Shown here: positions 9,358-20,794 of the stretch, piece after piece
How positions within the stretch are numbered: position 1 is the first letter of the stretch
Layout: every line of letters begins with the position of its first letter
Made by a program: the position numbers and the translations under genes
NCBI GenBank assembly: GCA_029582165.1
Contig: CM055877.1
Location: 31,620,749-31,684,748, forward strand
DNA length: 64,000 bases
Source: Portulaca oleracea
Lineage: Eukaryota; Streptophyta; Magnoliopsida; Caryophyllales; Portulacaceae
Direction of reading: 5' to 3'
The notes under the pieces: generated by a model
Seen by the model: only the letters and a program-made list of their open reading frames with translations
The model's database searches: none
What the model was told of the DNA's origin: nothing

Positions 9358-10770
9358 TTAGAACAAGTATCCACTTGTACTTTTTCTATCGTCGATGCAT
9401 CCAGCCCAATCACTATCTGTATACCCAATGAGTTTGGAGTCTTCCTCTGTTTTGTATAGAAGACCATAACTCTTCGTGCCTTTGATATATCTCAAAATTC
9501 TTTTAGCTGCTATGAAATGAGCCTTACTTGGCTCGCTCATGAATCGGGAGACGATATTCACCGCATGAACAATGTTTGGTCGAGTGTTTGTTAAATATAT
9601 TAATGAGCCAACCAGACTTCTATAGAGTGATCCATCCACCTTTTCCTTACCATCATTTTTGGAGAGTTTTTCATTTGTGACCATAGGCGTTGATATTGGC
9701 TTGCAATCTAGCATATTGAACCTTTTAAGCAAATCTTCAATATATTTCTCTTGAGAAATAAAGATCTCACCTGGGCTTTGCTTCACTTGCATCGCGAGAA
9801 AATACTTCATGTGGCCCAAGTCCGTCATCTCGAATTCAACCATCATATCCTTCTTGAAATCTTGAATCATCCTTTGATTTGTGCCTGTGTATATAAGATC
9901 ATCAACATAAAGGCACAAAATTAGAAGATCTTTACCTTGGGTCTTGATATATAGTTATGGCTCGCTTGGACTCTTCTTGAATCCGCTATGAAGAAGATAC
10001 CCGTCGATTTTACTATTCCAAGCTCGTGGTGCTTGTTTGAGACCGTAGAGTGCTTTCTTGAGCCGATATACTTTGTTTTCTTCTCCTTCAATCACGTACC
10101 CTTGGGGTTGCTCCACATATACCTCTTCTTCAAGCTCGCCATTTAGGAATGCTGACTTGACATCTAGCTGATATACTTAAAGTTTTAGTTGTGCTGCAAT
10201 GGCAAGTACAGTTCTTATAGTCTCCATGCGTACTACTGGAGCAAATGTTTCGTTGAAGTCGATTCCTGGCTGCTGTGAGTACCCTTTGGCAACCAATCGA
10301 GCCTTGTACTTATGTATTGAACCATCCTCGTTATATTTGATCTTGTAGACCCACTTGAGCCCAATGACATCTTTATCTTGAGTCTTCTCCACTAGCTGCC
10401 ATGTGTCATTTTTCTCGATCATTTTGATTTCATGGTCCATAGCCTCGATCCATTTCTCATCTTGTGATGCTTCTTGAAATGTTGCTGGCTCGCTGGCGAA
10501 GAATGCCGTAAGTACTTGGGCACACTCATAATCTTGTAGATGAGCAGGTGGACGTCTTTCTCGTTGAGACCTCCGAGTTGGCTGTGGAGAATCACTTGAC
10601 TCCATAGTAGGAGGTGATGCGCTAGCTTCATGAGGAGATGGAGTTGAAGATGGACCTGTCGTCACTGGGTCTTCCTTCTCTGATTTCTTGAATGTGATGG
10701 TCTTCATGTGGTGACTCTTGATTGGTGTCTTCCAGCCATCTCCATTGGGATGCTTCATCAAATATGACAT
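9358..10770 (-). pseudogene. Copia reverse transcriptase, two stops
   Basis: The 5' piece (10,177-10,770) has the linker and RT start: [62 protein letters not shown] at 10,177-10,179 interrupts the palm just before the expected LDVKSAF-type motif, which is readable upstream of 10,170. A second TAA lies near 9,955. The 3' piece (9,358-9,918) begins at the catalytic LCLYVDDLIYTGTN and runs through KYIEDLLKRFNM, GSLIYLTNTRPNI and TDSDWAGCIDDRKSTSGY. Catalytic YVDD is intact. Confidence 0.93.
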
Positions 10771-11440
10771 CTCTTGAAATAATCACCTTCTTTGTTTCTG
10801 GATTATAGAGGCGGTATCCCTTCGACTCTGCGCTATAGCCAATAAAGATGCACTTCTCACCTTTGCCATCCAGCTTTTCCCGATTCTCTTTTGGGATGTG
10901 TGAGTATGCTATGCAACCGAATACTTTGAGATGATCGACCTTTGGCTTCCTCCTGAACCATGCTTCATATGGTGTTCTGTTTGGAACTGCCTTTGTGGGA
11001 GACCGGTTGAGAATGTAGATAGCTGTGTTTACTGCTTCCGCCCAAAAGTTCTTCGGAACATTATTGCTTTGCAACATGCTCCGGGCCATCTCAACTATTG
11101 TTCTGTTCTTCCTTTCTGCAACTCCATTTTGTTGTGGAGTGCGTCTTACTGTGAGCTCCCTCTTTATGTCATGCTTTCGACAGTAATCATCGAACTCATT
11201 CTGATGGAATTCTCTCCCACGGTCTGTCCTCAATGTTTTGATATTGTGCCTACTTTGCTTTTCTGTGAGGGCCTTGAATTGTTGGAAGTATGAGAATGCT
11301 TCTGACTTTTGTTCAAGGAAGTACACCCACATCATGCGAGTGTATTCATCCACGAACAATAAGAAATATCTTTTGCCACCCAGGCTAGGATTACGTGTTG
11401 GACCCCAAATATCGGCATGGACCAGCTGTAGGGGGCTTTA
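10628..11440 (-). pseudogene. Copia integrase, frameshifted at both ends
   Basis: The core reads FVDEYTRMMWVYFLEQKSEA, LRTDRGREFHQNEFDDYCRK and TPQQNGVAERKNRTIVEMAR, giving the second Asp and the catalytic Glu of the copia DDE core. The C-terminal GKGEKCIFIGYSAESKGYRL and [15 protein letters not shown] motif follows. The frame is shifted relative to gag-protease near 11,430 and relative to RT near 10,760. The first catalytic Asp (HADIWG-type motif) is readable in the shifted frame around 11,410-11,425. Confidence 0.93.
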
Positions 11441-13083
11441 GCTTTCCATATGGTTTTAGTGAATGGTAATCTATGCATTTTTCCCATTATGCAACCCTCA
11501 CATATATTCCTTTTGTTTTCTATTGTGGGCAAACCAATAACCATGTTCTTGCGCTTCAAGACTTTAAGACTGTCAAGGTTTAGATGACCATACCTTTGAT
11601 GCCATAAGGTTGTGGTATCCGTGATGGAGCTGAGGGCCAGCTTCTCTTTCGTTGGCATTGATAAGGGAAAGATCCTGTTGGGCTCCATTGCGATGGATGC
11701 TATCACTTGGTGCATCTTCTTGTCAATTATGATGCATCTATCATCATCAAAGTTCACCTGATAGCCTTTTTGAAGGAGTTGGCCCACACTTAGGAGATTA
11801 TGAGCTAGCCCAGGCACGTATAGGACGTCTTGAATATACTTGGTCGAGCCGTTTTTTGCTTTTACTGCAATTGTCCCCTTGCCGGCGGCTTCACGTGTTC
11901 TCCCGTCACCAAGCGTGATATTGGATTTTATGTCTTCATTAAGCTCCATGAAGGAATCTCGATTTCCCGTCATATGGTTTGAACAACCGCTATCCACGTA
12001 CCATGAGTCTTGTGCTTCTTGCGTGACGTTCATACATGAGTAGAATACGTTTTCACTTGGGTCGCCTTTCTCCATGAAGTTGGCCTCATCCCGTTGTCGG
12101 TTCCTACAATCTCGTACATGATGTATGTGCCATGTATATTTCTTGCATTTGAACCGACAATCATTTGTATCATGATTCGTCATCTTGCATATCTTGAAGT
12201 ATGGGCTTGATCTTTGATCTCCATGACTTCCTTGATTCTTGTAATTTCCTCTCCCCCTGCCACGGTTATTGGGTGGTGTCTTCCTTTGTTGGAAATTTCT
12301 ACCATGGCTATTCTCCTTTTTATTCTCATGGTTGGAGAATTTTAATTTGGCTTGAAAAGCCTGTTCTAGTGGCTGATGTGTGAATCTACGCATTCTCTCC
12401 TCATGTGCTTGGAGAGACCCTACTAACTCGGTGAGGGTGAGCGTAGATAGATCTTTAGATTCTTCTATTGCAGCCACTATATGATCAAACTTTGATGGAA
12501 GGCTCCTTAGTACCTTTTGTATCACCTTCTTATCTTCGATCATGTCTCCATGTATTCTAATTTTATTTACTATGCTAGTGACACGATCGAAGAATGCTTG
12601 AATTGTTTCATCCTCCTTCATTAATAGTGTATCGAAATCCTTCCACAAAGTTTGAAGTTTAATCGATATTACCTTGTCGGTGCCATGGTATGCCTCCTTC
12701 AAGATCGTCCAAGCCTCCTTGGCCGTTGTCGCAGCCATAATCCGAGGGAAGATTGTTGGAGTGATTGCTTGATAGATGTGATGAAGGGCCGTAATATCCC
12801 TCTTATAATTCTCTTGATATTGTGCCTCCTTAATTTCATCCCATGATGATTTTTCTTCTTCATCTGGCTTTTCTTCTCCATCCTTTTTCTTTTCTTTTGC
12901 ATCCTTCTCCTCCTTTTTAGATGGTTTATCATATCCCTTTTCTACCACATCCCATAAACCTTGTGCCATGAAGAATGTTTTCATTTGAATACTCCACATT
13001 TGATAATTCTCCCCATCAAATATGGGTGGCCTCAAATTTGGGAGGTAGTTAAAGGTTGTGGTTGGGGTTTGAAGGGAGGCCAT
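11433..13083 (-). pseudogene. Copia gag, protease and integrase zinc domain
   Basis: Starting MASLQTPTTTFNYLPNLRPP, the 550-codon frame has a UBN2-type gag (WDEIKEAQYQENYKRDITAL, ETIQAFFDRVTSIVNK, LTELVGSLQAHEERM). Two zinc knuckles lie at residues 296-326. Protease has YVDSGCSNHM (Asp364-Ser-Gly). The integrase zinc domain is LWHQRYGHLNLDSLKVL with CEGCIMGK. Both knuckles lack one cysteine: Phe296 in the first and Tyr316 in the second occupy C-x2-C positions. The start is the first Met, about 120 bp after the primer site. The frame is lost by a shift near 11,430. Confidence 0.95.
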
Positions 13084-13200
13084 GTTTAATTTTGTGGAGT
13101 TGGAATTTATGGATGGTTTGTTTTGAGGGTTGGGATATGGCTTGAAGGTCGATGATTGATTTTTGAAAGATGTAGGTTTGATAGGAGGATTTGGGTTAAC

Positions 13201-13215
13201 CTTGCTCTGATACCA
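13201..13215 (-). other. Copia primer-binding site, tRNA-iMet type
   Basis: The minus strand reads TGGTATCAGAGCAAG directly after the 5' LTR, complementary to initiator tRNA-Met. Confidence 0.93.
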
Positions 13216-13216
13216 C

Positions 13217-13596
13217 TGTTAGGTTTTTGGGTGTTTAGAAGGATTTATGTTTTATAGAGGTGAAGGAAGAACTGTATGAAAGGATGGATTTTTATTATTG
13301 ATGGAGAAATGAGAGTTTTACAATGCTTGGTTGTTTTTTTGGTTGTTGTTGTTATTTACAAATGATGCCCATCATCCATATTTATACTTGTTCTAAGGAG
13401 GTGAAGATAACAAATATCTTCTCTTAACCTCCTTAGTATTTTGTCATTTTCTTCCATAATATCTCTTAATTATTATCTAGATTTTTTCTTTTTACAATAT
13501 CTTGATATTTCTAGAAAATATCCTCAAATTATCTTTAGATTATTTAGGAGAAACTTCTACTAAGATTTTTCTAGATTAACCTACATAAGTTTAACA
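13217..13596 (-). repeat. Copia 5' LTR (380 bp)
   Basis: Same TGTTAGG...TTAACA boundaries as 8,570-8,950 and next to the primer site, so this is the 5' LTR. A few single-base indels in T runs and about eight substitutions separate the two copies. Confidence 0.95.
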
Positions 13597-13601
13597 ATCA
13601 T

Positions 13602-15950
13602 GACTATTGAAATGAATAATTGGAGGTATCCCAGATGAAATATAGAAAATATACTTGTGCTTGTTCGGTACTCTAATATCTGGGTACATGATATCAAGGT
13701 GTACTTATGGTTTTGCCATTTCTTTAATCTATATATGTACTTATAATGTATTGAGTTTCAATATTCAAGGTCTCTTAATCTGCATGTTCTGGATTTCTAA
13801 TCTAGTTCTGAACTTCCATCAAGTTCATATGATGAATTGGTTATACTTATAGTGTATTGGTCTATGACTGCTGCATATGACGATTTCGTTCTTTTGATTC
13901 TGCAAAATGGTTTTGGATGTGCAATCATTCTTTTAGAATCCAACCTGAGCCAAATGCAACGTAGGTACATCTCTTAGTATACATCTCATGATGTTTACTA
14001 AATACCAACAGAGGCTGAATCTGTCTGCTGCAATCACCCAACATCACATAATCTACCAATTGAGAGATCATTGTCTTTTCAAAATGCTTTAAATTACATT
14101 GTACTCCTATCCAATCACTAGATTGATCTTGCAATGAATTTGCAAGTTTAAAAAGCGTGTTCTTTTGATGTAGAAACACTCGAGATATATATATATATAT
14201 ATATGTATCCGTTACTGATGGCTAGTTGTGCTCTCATTTCAGGTAATGCCTTCATGAAAGTCTTGAGCTGGGGTCTTGAATAAAAATCATGATAATGATG
14301 GATATCTTTGTGTGGCATTGCAACTGTGATGTTGTAGATCCCAGGATCATATCTACTCTTTCAATGGAGTCTCTCTGACATGCTACGTAAAGGCGACAAC
14401 ATTATGTACATGACAAGTCATTTCCTGCATGTTATAACCCCCTGCTGCTGGTTTAATACTTTATGTTCTGCTCCTGGAAAAAAAAAAGACTAGGAAATAT
14501 AAACTGGGATTGTTGTGTGAACTATATAAAGTCTGAACTTGCAAAGTTGACATACGCTGTGTAACAAATCCTTTTAACATAGCTTGTGTTAACACACAAA
14601 AGAGCCCCCTTACTGAAACTGAGTGTTTTGTTTTTATTTTAGTTTTATTTTTTAGTTTGTTATTTTTAACAAAGTTTTGATCTGGAGGGGGGGGGGTGTT
14701 TCCTCTGCAGTTATAACCTAGTTAGTTTCTTAAGACGTCTTTAGTTTAAATTTAAACTAGATTGATAGGCAAGGTTGTGCAAGTTTCTAGATACTTGACA
14801 AGTTGAAAGTGAGTTGTCAAATGAGCTGAGGTCAGTATTAAACATACACATCCTTAATAAAAATTGCCTCCAACAATCTCATATCTGTTGTGGAGTATTG
14901 TTGACGAAAATACTTACGAAAAAATTTACTCATCACAGTAAATCCCAATTTAGCCATGCAGTTAGTTATGTTTTGCCTCTGATTCTCCGGCCATTGAAGA
15001 AGCAAAAGTTACGTAGAAATTTGTTGTTGCGCCTGCATCAGGAAACAGTTATTTGAAATTAGTAGTGATTGACACATTAATCTATCCATCTATCCCTGTG
15101 GGTCAAATTGAAGGCAACCATTCGAAATTTAGCAATGCAGCTACTTAACCCTATCCTCATGAAGAGTGATCAGCATATTGAGGAGACAAACAAGGCTCTC
15201 TACATTGCTAACTTGAGGACTGCCAACAGAAGCTGAATGAAGCAAGAAATCATGGAATTATTGGTATAATCCTTTTGTCATTCTCCAGTAAGAATCATAA
15301 TATGAAATACCCCTGCTTAATTTTTGGATATCATGTCATTGGTAGAGTATTCTCTCCTGCTTTTGAAATGAAATGATAGCAAAATGAGTAAAGAATTTTG
15401 GATATAGTGGTGGTGAAATAAGACGGAGAGCTCTGTCTGGGCCTGATTCAAACAAAGGTAGGTCAGCTGGGTTGCTCTGCTTGGCCAATGAACTCTGTGG
15501 GAATCTGTGAGTGGGTTCATCCCTGCTCTAACCTGGACCTGGCCTTGCTGGTCTGACAGGTTTGGCCTCGCCTCTTCCTTAACGGAGACCTGGGCTATCC
15601 ATGTATGTGATGAACCAGGCAAGGTGCACTGGCCATCATTTATGGGGGATAATTTACCATAATATCATTCTTTTTTTATAAACAGACGGTCAATTTTTTG
15701 TCTTTCTGCAGACACAATATATTGTTGAGATTTCAATATCTATGATCAATTTATACCCCCTTTCCCGTGTGAAAATGATATGTAACTACATGGACTGTGG
15801 TGTCTGCAAGTCATGGAAAATTGGGAATGTACTTTGTAAAAGCACACAAAGGTTTCCCTTTTCTAAAAGTTTTGCTAACCTCTTGGAGTCATTCTGTTTT
15901 CTTATTTAGTAATCTTCCTCTAGGATATGGATATCTCAGATACTTGAACA
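13602..15950. other. Intergenic or intronic DNA, no recognised gene
   Basis: Moderately complex, AT-rich DNA with many stops in all frames. It contains an (AT)n tract at about 14,184-14,205 and a G10 run near 14,686-14,697. The part next to 16,039 should contain the intron and remaining exon or exons of the minus-strand host gene, but I could not identify an acceptor that keeps a recognisable protein. The 15,317-15,622 minus-strand frame (101 codons) is open but matches nothing I know. Confidence 0.4.
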
Positions 15951-16038
15951 TTAGATCATAGGGGCATAAGCATAACATGCATACCTTGGTATTTTTCTTA
16001 TAAAAAGAACAGCACATATGAATAATTTGAGAGCATAC

Positions 16039-17216
16039 CTTCCATTGCTGCTATTGCTACGGCTGCTGCTACTGCTACTGCTGGTAGCACTGTTACTGCT
16101 CAATCCATTGCTCTCTTCGCTCTCACTCGAGATGCATGATTTCCTTTTCCACCAATCTTTTTCGGTACCCTTCATAGATCTAGTTGGAGCTGGTTGTGAC
16201 TTTGTCACTGGAGCTATCTTAAAGCTGTTAGCGGCACTCAAGCTTTTCTTTCTTTTCTTGGCTCCCAAAAAACTAGGGAAAACAGATGTCTTCAGAAGAA
16301 ATCCACCACTATCAACACTCTTACTCCTCACCATCTTCTTCTTGCTCTCGCTCTTCTTAACCTTCTTGTTACCTTTCTTTGACTTTTGCTTCTTTGTGTT
16401 TTCCTTGACGGTTTCCGTAACTGGTGTCTGCTCCTCAGGCAAGTCAATCTCCTTGAGCTTGTCAGTGACCAGCTTCTGTTCGACAATGTCTTTCAAAGAC
16501 AACTCATAGAACGACTCAGGCAAGTCCCGGACCATCTCCATTAGCTCTTTCCGTCCTTTGGCAATGACCTGAGTCTTAGAGCTTGGTGACATGCTTTGGT
16601 ATTGACTATGTGTAGGATTGACAGGGGGACCGGCTGAGTTAGGACCTGCAGAATGCAAAGGAGACGAGGTGACAGACTTGGGACTTGTAGGATGAGTCCC
16701 GACCTCAGGACTTGTGGGACATAAAGGAGAAGAGGTGACAGACTCAGGAGGACTTGTGGGACGTAAAGGGGAGGGGCTGGCAGTAGGAGTGGGAGTGAGG
16801 GACTTCAGATTTTTGGGAGGAGAAGGAGAAGGCCTCCAAAGGCGAGGCGTGGAAGCATCGGAGTCATCAGGGTCAACTCCGAACCTTAGCTCGACATCAT
16901 TACCATTTGTGTCTTTAGAGCTAACATCATAAGATCTGAGGCCTCTTTTATTTGAGTCAGTTAAGCTATCATCTGATCTCAGGGCCCCTGTCGCGTTATT
17001 TGTATCAGAGAAGCTATCATAAGGCCTTAGCCCACCTGCTGCCCCGGAGGAGCTGTTGGTTTCTGCGTCTGTAAAGCTGTCATAAGACTTGGTTGGCCGT
17101 CTAGGCCGCACAGCATAGCTTGATGATCTGTAACCGCCATAACTCTCGTTTATGAGGCCAACCGGATCAAACAGGTGAATGCGATTCTCAGGAGCTTTGG
17201 GTCCTGAGCCAAGCAT
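16039..17216 (-). CDS. Host gene first exon: Ser/Pro/Lys-rich plant protein
   Basis: The open frame starts MLGSGPKAPENRIHLFDPVG and codes about 392 residues before a splice-donor-like AG|GTATGC at 16,039/16,038; the frame beyond (to 15,951) looks intronic. Features in order: degenerate YDSF(S/T)D repeats at residues 44-100; a PTSP-rich disordered region at 125-200; a compact motif GRKELMEMVRDLPESFYELS at 221-240 continuing LKDIVEQ; a lysine-rich NLS-like stretch at 275-325 (KKQKSKKGNKKVKK, RSKSVDSGG); and a serine run at 376-390. The folded-looking ELMEMVRDLPESFYELSLKD motif is the kind of conserved island seen in uncharacterised plant proteins. Nuclear location is inferred from the basic clusters. 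Exon 1 ends in codon phase 2; the downstream exon is not identified. Confidence 0.7.
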
Positions 17217-17363
17217 CCTGGGTTTTCTTTTGTGTGGTGATGTTTCAGATGGAGAAAGAATGTCAAGGCTCGTGTTTGGTCTGTGTGGACAGATGAAAAA
17301 ACAAACGGGAGGTAGTTATGGGAGGAAGATCATTACCAAAAGGTTGGTACTCGTAGCTATTTT

Positions 17364-17375
17364 CCTTATATAACA
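17364..17375 (-). promoter_or_regulatory. Candidate TATA box of the host gene
   Basis: The minus strand reads TTATATAAGG here, about 150 bp upstream of the ATG at 17,216, a plausible distance for a TATA box plus a 5' leader of about 120 nt. Based on position and motif only. Confidence 0.4.
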
Positions 17376-18690
17376 AAATCTTTTTGATTCTGATAATGCG
17401 TGGGATAGTGCTCTTCTAGATGAGCTGGAAATAAGACCATGTTTAGGTATTTACCAGTCCCCCCCAAGAAAACGAATTCTCTAGTTTTATTTTTATATTT
17501 TTTTCTTTTCATATATGTTATGAAAATTTCTGCTTGTCAATTGAAATCATATTCATCTACTAGTGGTTTGCCTACAGGAAAAACTAGGTTGCTGCTTAAC
17601 AAGTCATTGTCTACTCATCATATAATGCCTGGCCACTACATTTAAGACAGGTTCTTCATACTCGGTTGAAATTACAATCCTGATTTATACTTTATTATAT
17701 TATGAAAATTAGGCTTCCCTTAATTTCTACATGGTTGACCTGAGATTTGGATATCACTTGGGATTTTAGAAATAAAAGTGTATCCTCTTAATTCAACTTT
17801 TGACTCTGCTCTATGACCTGTTTTTATGTGCGTAGTCCCTCATACTTACATGTAATTTCTGACCTCAAAATCAGGCACCTGTCAAAGGGATTAAAGGCGT
17901 GTGAATGCCAACACTGTTATGAATATGAATCGAGTTCATATTTTTCAGAATAATTTTTTCAAATATATCATTAGTCATCCTTTTCCTTGGTCAAGTAATT
18001 CTGCCATTCATATGACATAGTATGACATCTACCAAGTACCATCGATTTTTAATCAATTGCTGTAGACAGATGTTGGGATGCATTTTGAGCTATATACTCG
18101 CAAAGTAATTTCTTACAAGTCTCAAATTTTTTATTTATCCAGCAAGTTTTGCGCAATGGTTAACTTTTATTGTCAAATCAGAACAATTATTGTTGTAGAA
18201 CTTTTGATGCGATAATTTCCAATTTGATTATTCTAGTTTAATAATTTGCGTCTCTTCTTGTAACCGATGCGATTATATTTCACTCTTGGCAAAATTAATA
18301 AGTAATAAAAAATGTGTAACAAAGGGAAAAGTTTTCCTGTCCTTGGTGAGACCTTTGTTGATCTTTACAGTTTTATGTATGCAAGTGGGGCGTCTCCTAA
18401 ATAAACTTTTAGCTTCCATTTGTATGCTTGGTGTTTTCTTGACACGAAAACTTGCAATTTACAACGCAATGATAAGCGTCTCCCACCAAAAAAAAAAACA
18501 AAAAGGCATACAAAGAACATGATAACATATTACAGTAACATGATTTGCCAAATGATGATTAATCCCTTTTTTGGCTAATCTTAACTTTTTTCTTAGTAAC
18601 TAGCAAAGCTAAAAAGGAGAAAAATCACATGATTAAGGGGTGAGACATAAAAGAATCACCGAATTGAATATTTCAGCTATTTATCTTCAT
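17376..18690. other. AT-rich intergenic DNA
   Basis: Upstream of the host gene. Only short frames and T/A runs are present. Upstream promoter elements of the minus-strand gene may lie in the first few hundred bases, but none is distinctive. Confidence 0.4.
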
Positions 18691-18696
18691 CATTAA

Positions 18697-18927
18697 TGTT
18701 AAAGTATAAAACTATGATTGAATTTTAGTTATCAACTTAAATTTTGGTTGAATTGATTCTACATGGTGTCAGAGCCAAGTTTATTGCATGAGGTAAGGAG
18801 AACCTTTGTAGCATCCACACTTCAAGCACAAAGGGCATTTGCTTGAGAAGGCGTGTTAGTTTATAAAACTATCGTTAGGCTTTCTATTATTAGTACGTTT
18901 AAGTTTTTGGTAAAATTAGTTTCACCA
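18697..18927 (+). mobile_element. TRIM-like miniature LTR retrotransposon
   Basis: Two short diverged direct repeats, 18,697-18,763 (TGTTAAAGTATAAAACTAT to CTACA) and 18,854-18,927 (TGTTAGTTTATAAAACTAT to CACCA), flank about 90 bp. The internal part starts with TGGTGTCAGAGCC at 18,764, a primer-site-like motif one base from TGGTATCAGAGCC, and ends with purine-rich GAGAAGGCG. That is the layout of a TRIM element (terminal-repeat retrotransposon in miniature). The left flank attaa is found again overlapping the right end (ccattaaa). The repeats are decayed, so the exact ends are uncertain. Confidence 0.55.
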
Positions 18928-19289
18928 TTAAATCCACAATATGCATTAGTATTATTATTTTTGTTTGGATTGGGGGTTGCTAAATGCTAAGTGATGTTAC
19001 ATAAAGCCAAATTCATTCTAAACGCAAAAAAGAAGTCATCGAAGAAGTTTTTCAAGTAAACACTGGAGGTCGGGCAAATAAGTTTGTGAATCAATTTGAT
19101 AGTATCAATCATTAGGGGTGATCGGTTCATAAATCGAAACTTGAAACCTAATTGAAACTAGTCAACAGGTGAGAGTAATGTTCATAAAATTCTAGAACCT
19201 ATTGTAATAGGTAAGGGTAATGTTCGTGAAATTGCTACTCTGAACTGGAACTTGAGACTTATCATACAGGTTCAAGTTCTAAGTACCTT

Positions 19290-20035
19290 AAAACAGGATT
19301 GTGGAAGCAACTTCAATAGTATTGCTTGATAGGAGAATTCTACTTAAACTTAAGGATAACACACATCGAAGCTTGATTAGACCGGCGATGTTATATGACG
19401 CACAGTGTTGGGTGACAAAGAAAGATACATTGCGAGAGGTTGAGTGTGGCAGAGATGAGAATGGTTCAATTGATTTGTGGTTTTCGATAGGATTAGGAAT
19501 GCCTTTTGTCGTGCTAATCTAGGAGTAGCGTCGATTGAGGATAAGTTAAGAGAGACTAGATTCATATGGTTTGGGTTGTCCTTAGGAGGAGTGAGGATGC
19601 CCTAGTTAGGAGGTGTATAGAGATTAGGATGACCCTTAGGTGTCAAAGATGTGAGAGTCCTCAAAGGTCCATTAGAAAGAAGATTAGAGTTAATATAATC
19701 TTAGCACCTATGCTTGAAAGAGGACATAACACTAGAAATGGGAGTTTGGAGGGCTAGGACTAAGGTGGTAGGGTGAGGTTTATGGGTAGGGTAATGCGTT
19801 AGGCTTGGTTGTACCTATTTGTTTGTGATACGCAAGTATATTTAGCCTCCCCTCAATTATATGAAGCGTACATGTATGCATCTGCACTTCCATGAGCTCC
19901 TTGTTTACTTGTTCTTTCAAATGGTTTCTCAAAAGTTTTCCTCTCAGGTCTTTTTGTAGTGTCCAAACTTGTTTTCAAAGTGGTTTTTCTATATATGGAT
20001 CCCCCAAATGAGTTTGTTGTTATTGTTGTTGGTTT
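19290..20035 (+). pseudogene. RTE-type LINE, decayed 3' end
   Basis: The frames fit the C-terminus of plant RTE-type LINE ORFs: DRRILLKLKDN, SLIRPAMLYDAQCWVTKK, then after a shift LSVAEMRMVQLICGF, and from 19,566 MVWVVLRRSEDALVRRC (the family's RWFGHVxRR..APVRRC segment). The 3' end near 20,000-20,035 reads ATGGATCCCCCAAATGAG followed by TTGTTGTTATTGTTGTTGG, the TTG-rich tail typical of these elements. 5'-truncated and frameshifted, so inactive. Confidence 0.75.
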
Positions 20036-20260
20036 ACAATTCTTCAATTGCCATTTCCTATGCTAAAATAAAGTGTGATATTGTGACCATGATAACTGGA
20101 TAGTGTAGTGTATCTAACGCTTAAGTAGAAAATTAGTTCTGATAATGGTTTTTGGACCCTAATATACTATACTTCGGGGGCATTGGACAATGATACACCA
20201 AACGTTTTTCTTGGATAACAACATATTCTATTTTTGCTCGCGCGTGCGAGAATGGGGGCG

Positions 20261-20300
20261 CGGGGGGGGGGGGGGGGGGGGTGGGGGAGGGGGGAGGGTT
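20261..20300 (+). repeat. Long G-run, quadruplex-prone
   Basis: An uninterrupted G run of roughly 20 bases is followed by T-G5-A-G6-A-G3 inside otherwise AT-rich DNA. It is preceded by the alternating CGCGCGTGCG. Could form G-quadruplex; the homopolymer length is unreliable in most assemblies. Confidence 0.8.
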
Positions 20301-20621
20301 AGACATTAATGCATTTGAAATGATTCAAGTGGTGACCAACTTGGTAGTGGTCTTACGTGGCAGGTTAAGGAAAACAAAAATAAAAAATTTTACTAAGTTA
20401 CTATCATGTTAGCAAGCTCAAATAAGCAAAGATGAATTATTATTTTTTGAATATAACCGTTAAATTTGGGCAATTATGGATTAATGAGGTGTTATTGAGA
20501 AAAAAACAAACTAAAGCTCATTTGCACTTGTTGATACAACATATTTTAATCAAGATTTTAATTTTTCTGCAATGTAACACTGCCACTGAGCTATTACAAT
20601 CGGAATTGTTTCAGATGCATT

Positions 20622-20730
20622 ATTGTCCAATACTCCCAAAGTACAATATATTATTGTCCAAAAAAAGAGTTACATGTATTATTGTCCAACACCCGCAAAA
20701 CACAATATATTAACGTCCGAAAATCATTTT
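20622..20730 (+). repeat. Degenerate 59-bp tandem repeat
   Basis: ATTATTGTCCAA(T/C)AC and CAATATATTA recur with a period near 59 bp (about 1.8 copies), with an extra ATTATTGTCC in the middle. Low-complexity satellite-like unit. Confidence 0.55.
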
Positions 20731-20794
20731 TTTTAAAGTTATAAGTAAGAGAACACAAATGTCATTAATATTGGCTGGTATCCAAAAATTAGAG

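Larger units (their letters stand above)
8565..13601 (-). mobile_element. Ty1/copia retrotransposon with TSD atcat
   Basis: A structurally complete 5,027-bp copia element on the minus strand (8,570-13,596). The 5-bp duplication atcat is at 8,565-8,569 and 13,597-13,601. The LTRs differ at roughly ten places by eye over 380 bp, so it is fairly young. The order on the minus strand is LTR, iMet primer site, gag, protease, integrase, RT, RNase H, PPT, LTR, the copia order. Two frameshifts and three in-frame stops break the single polyprotein frame. The subgroup is not assigned. Confidence 0.96.

Noticed and set aside
15317..15622. 101-codon minus-strand frame as a further exon of the host gene
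   Set aside because: No acceptor in the right phase with a recognisable continuation, and the composition is not clearly coding.
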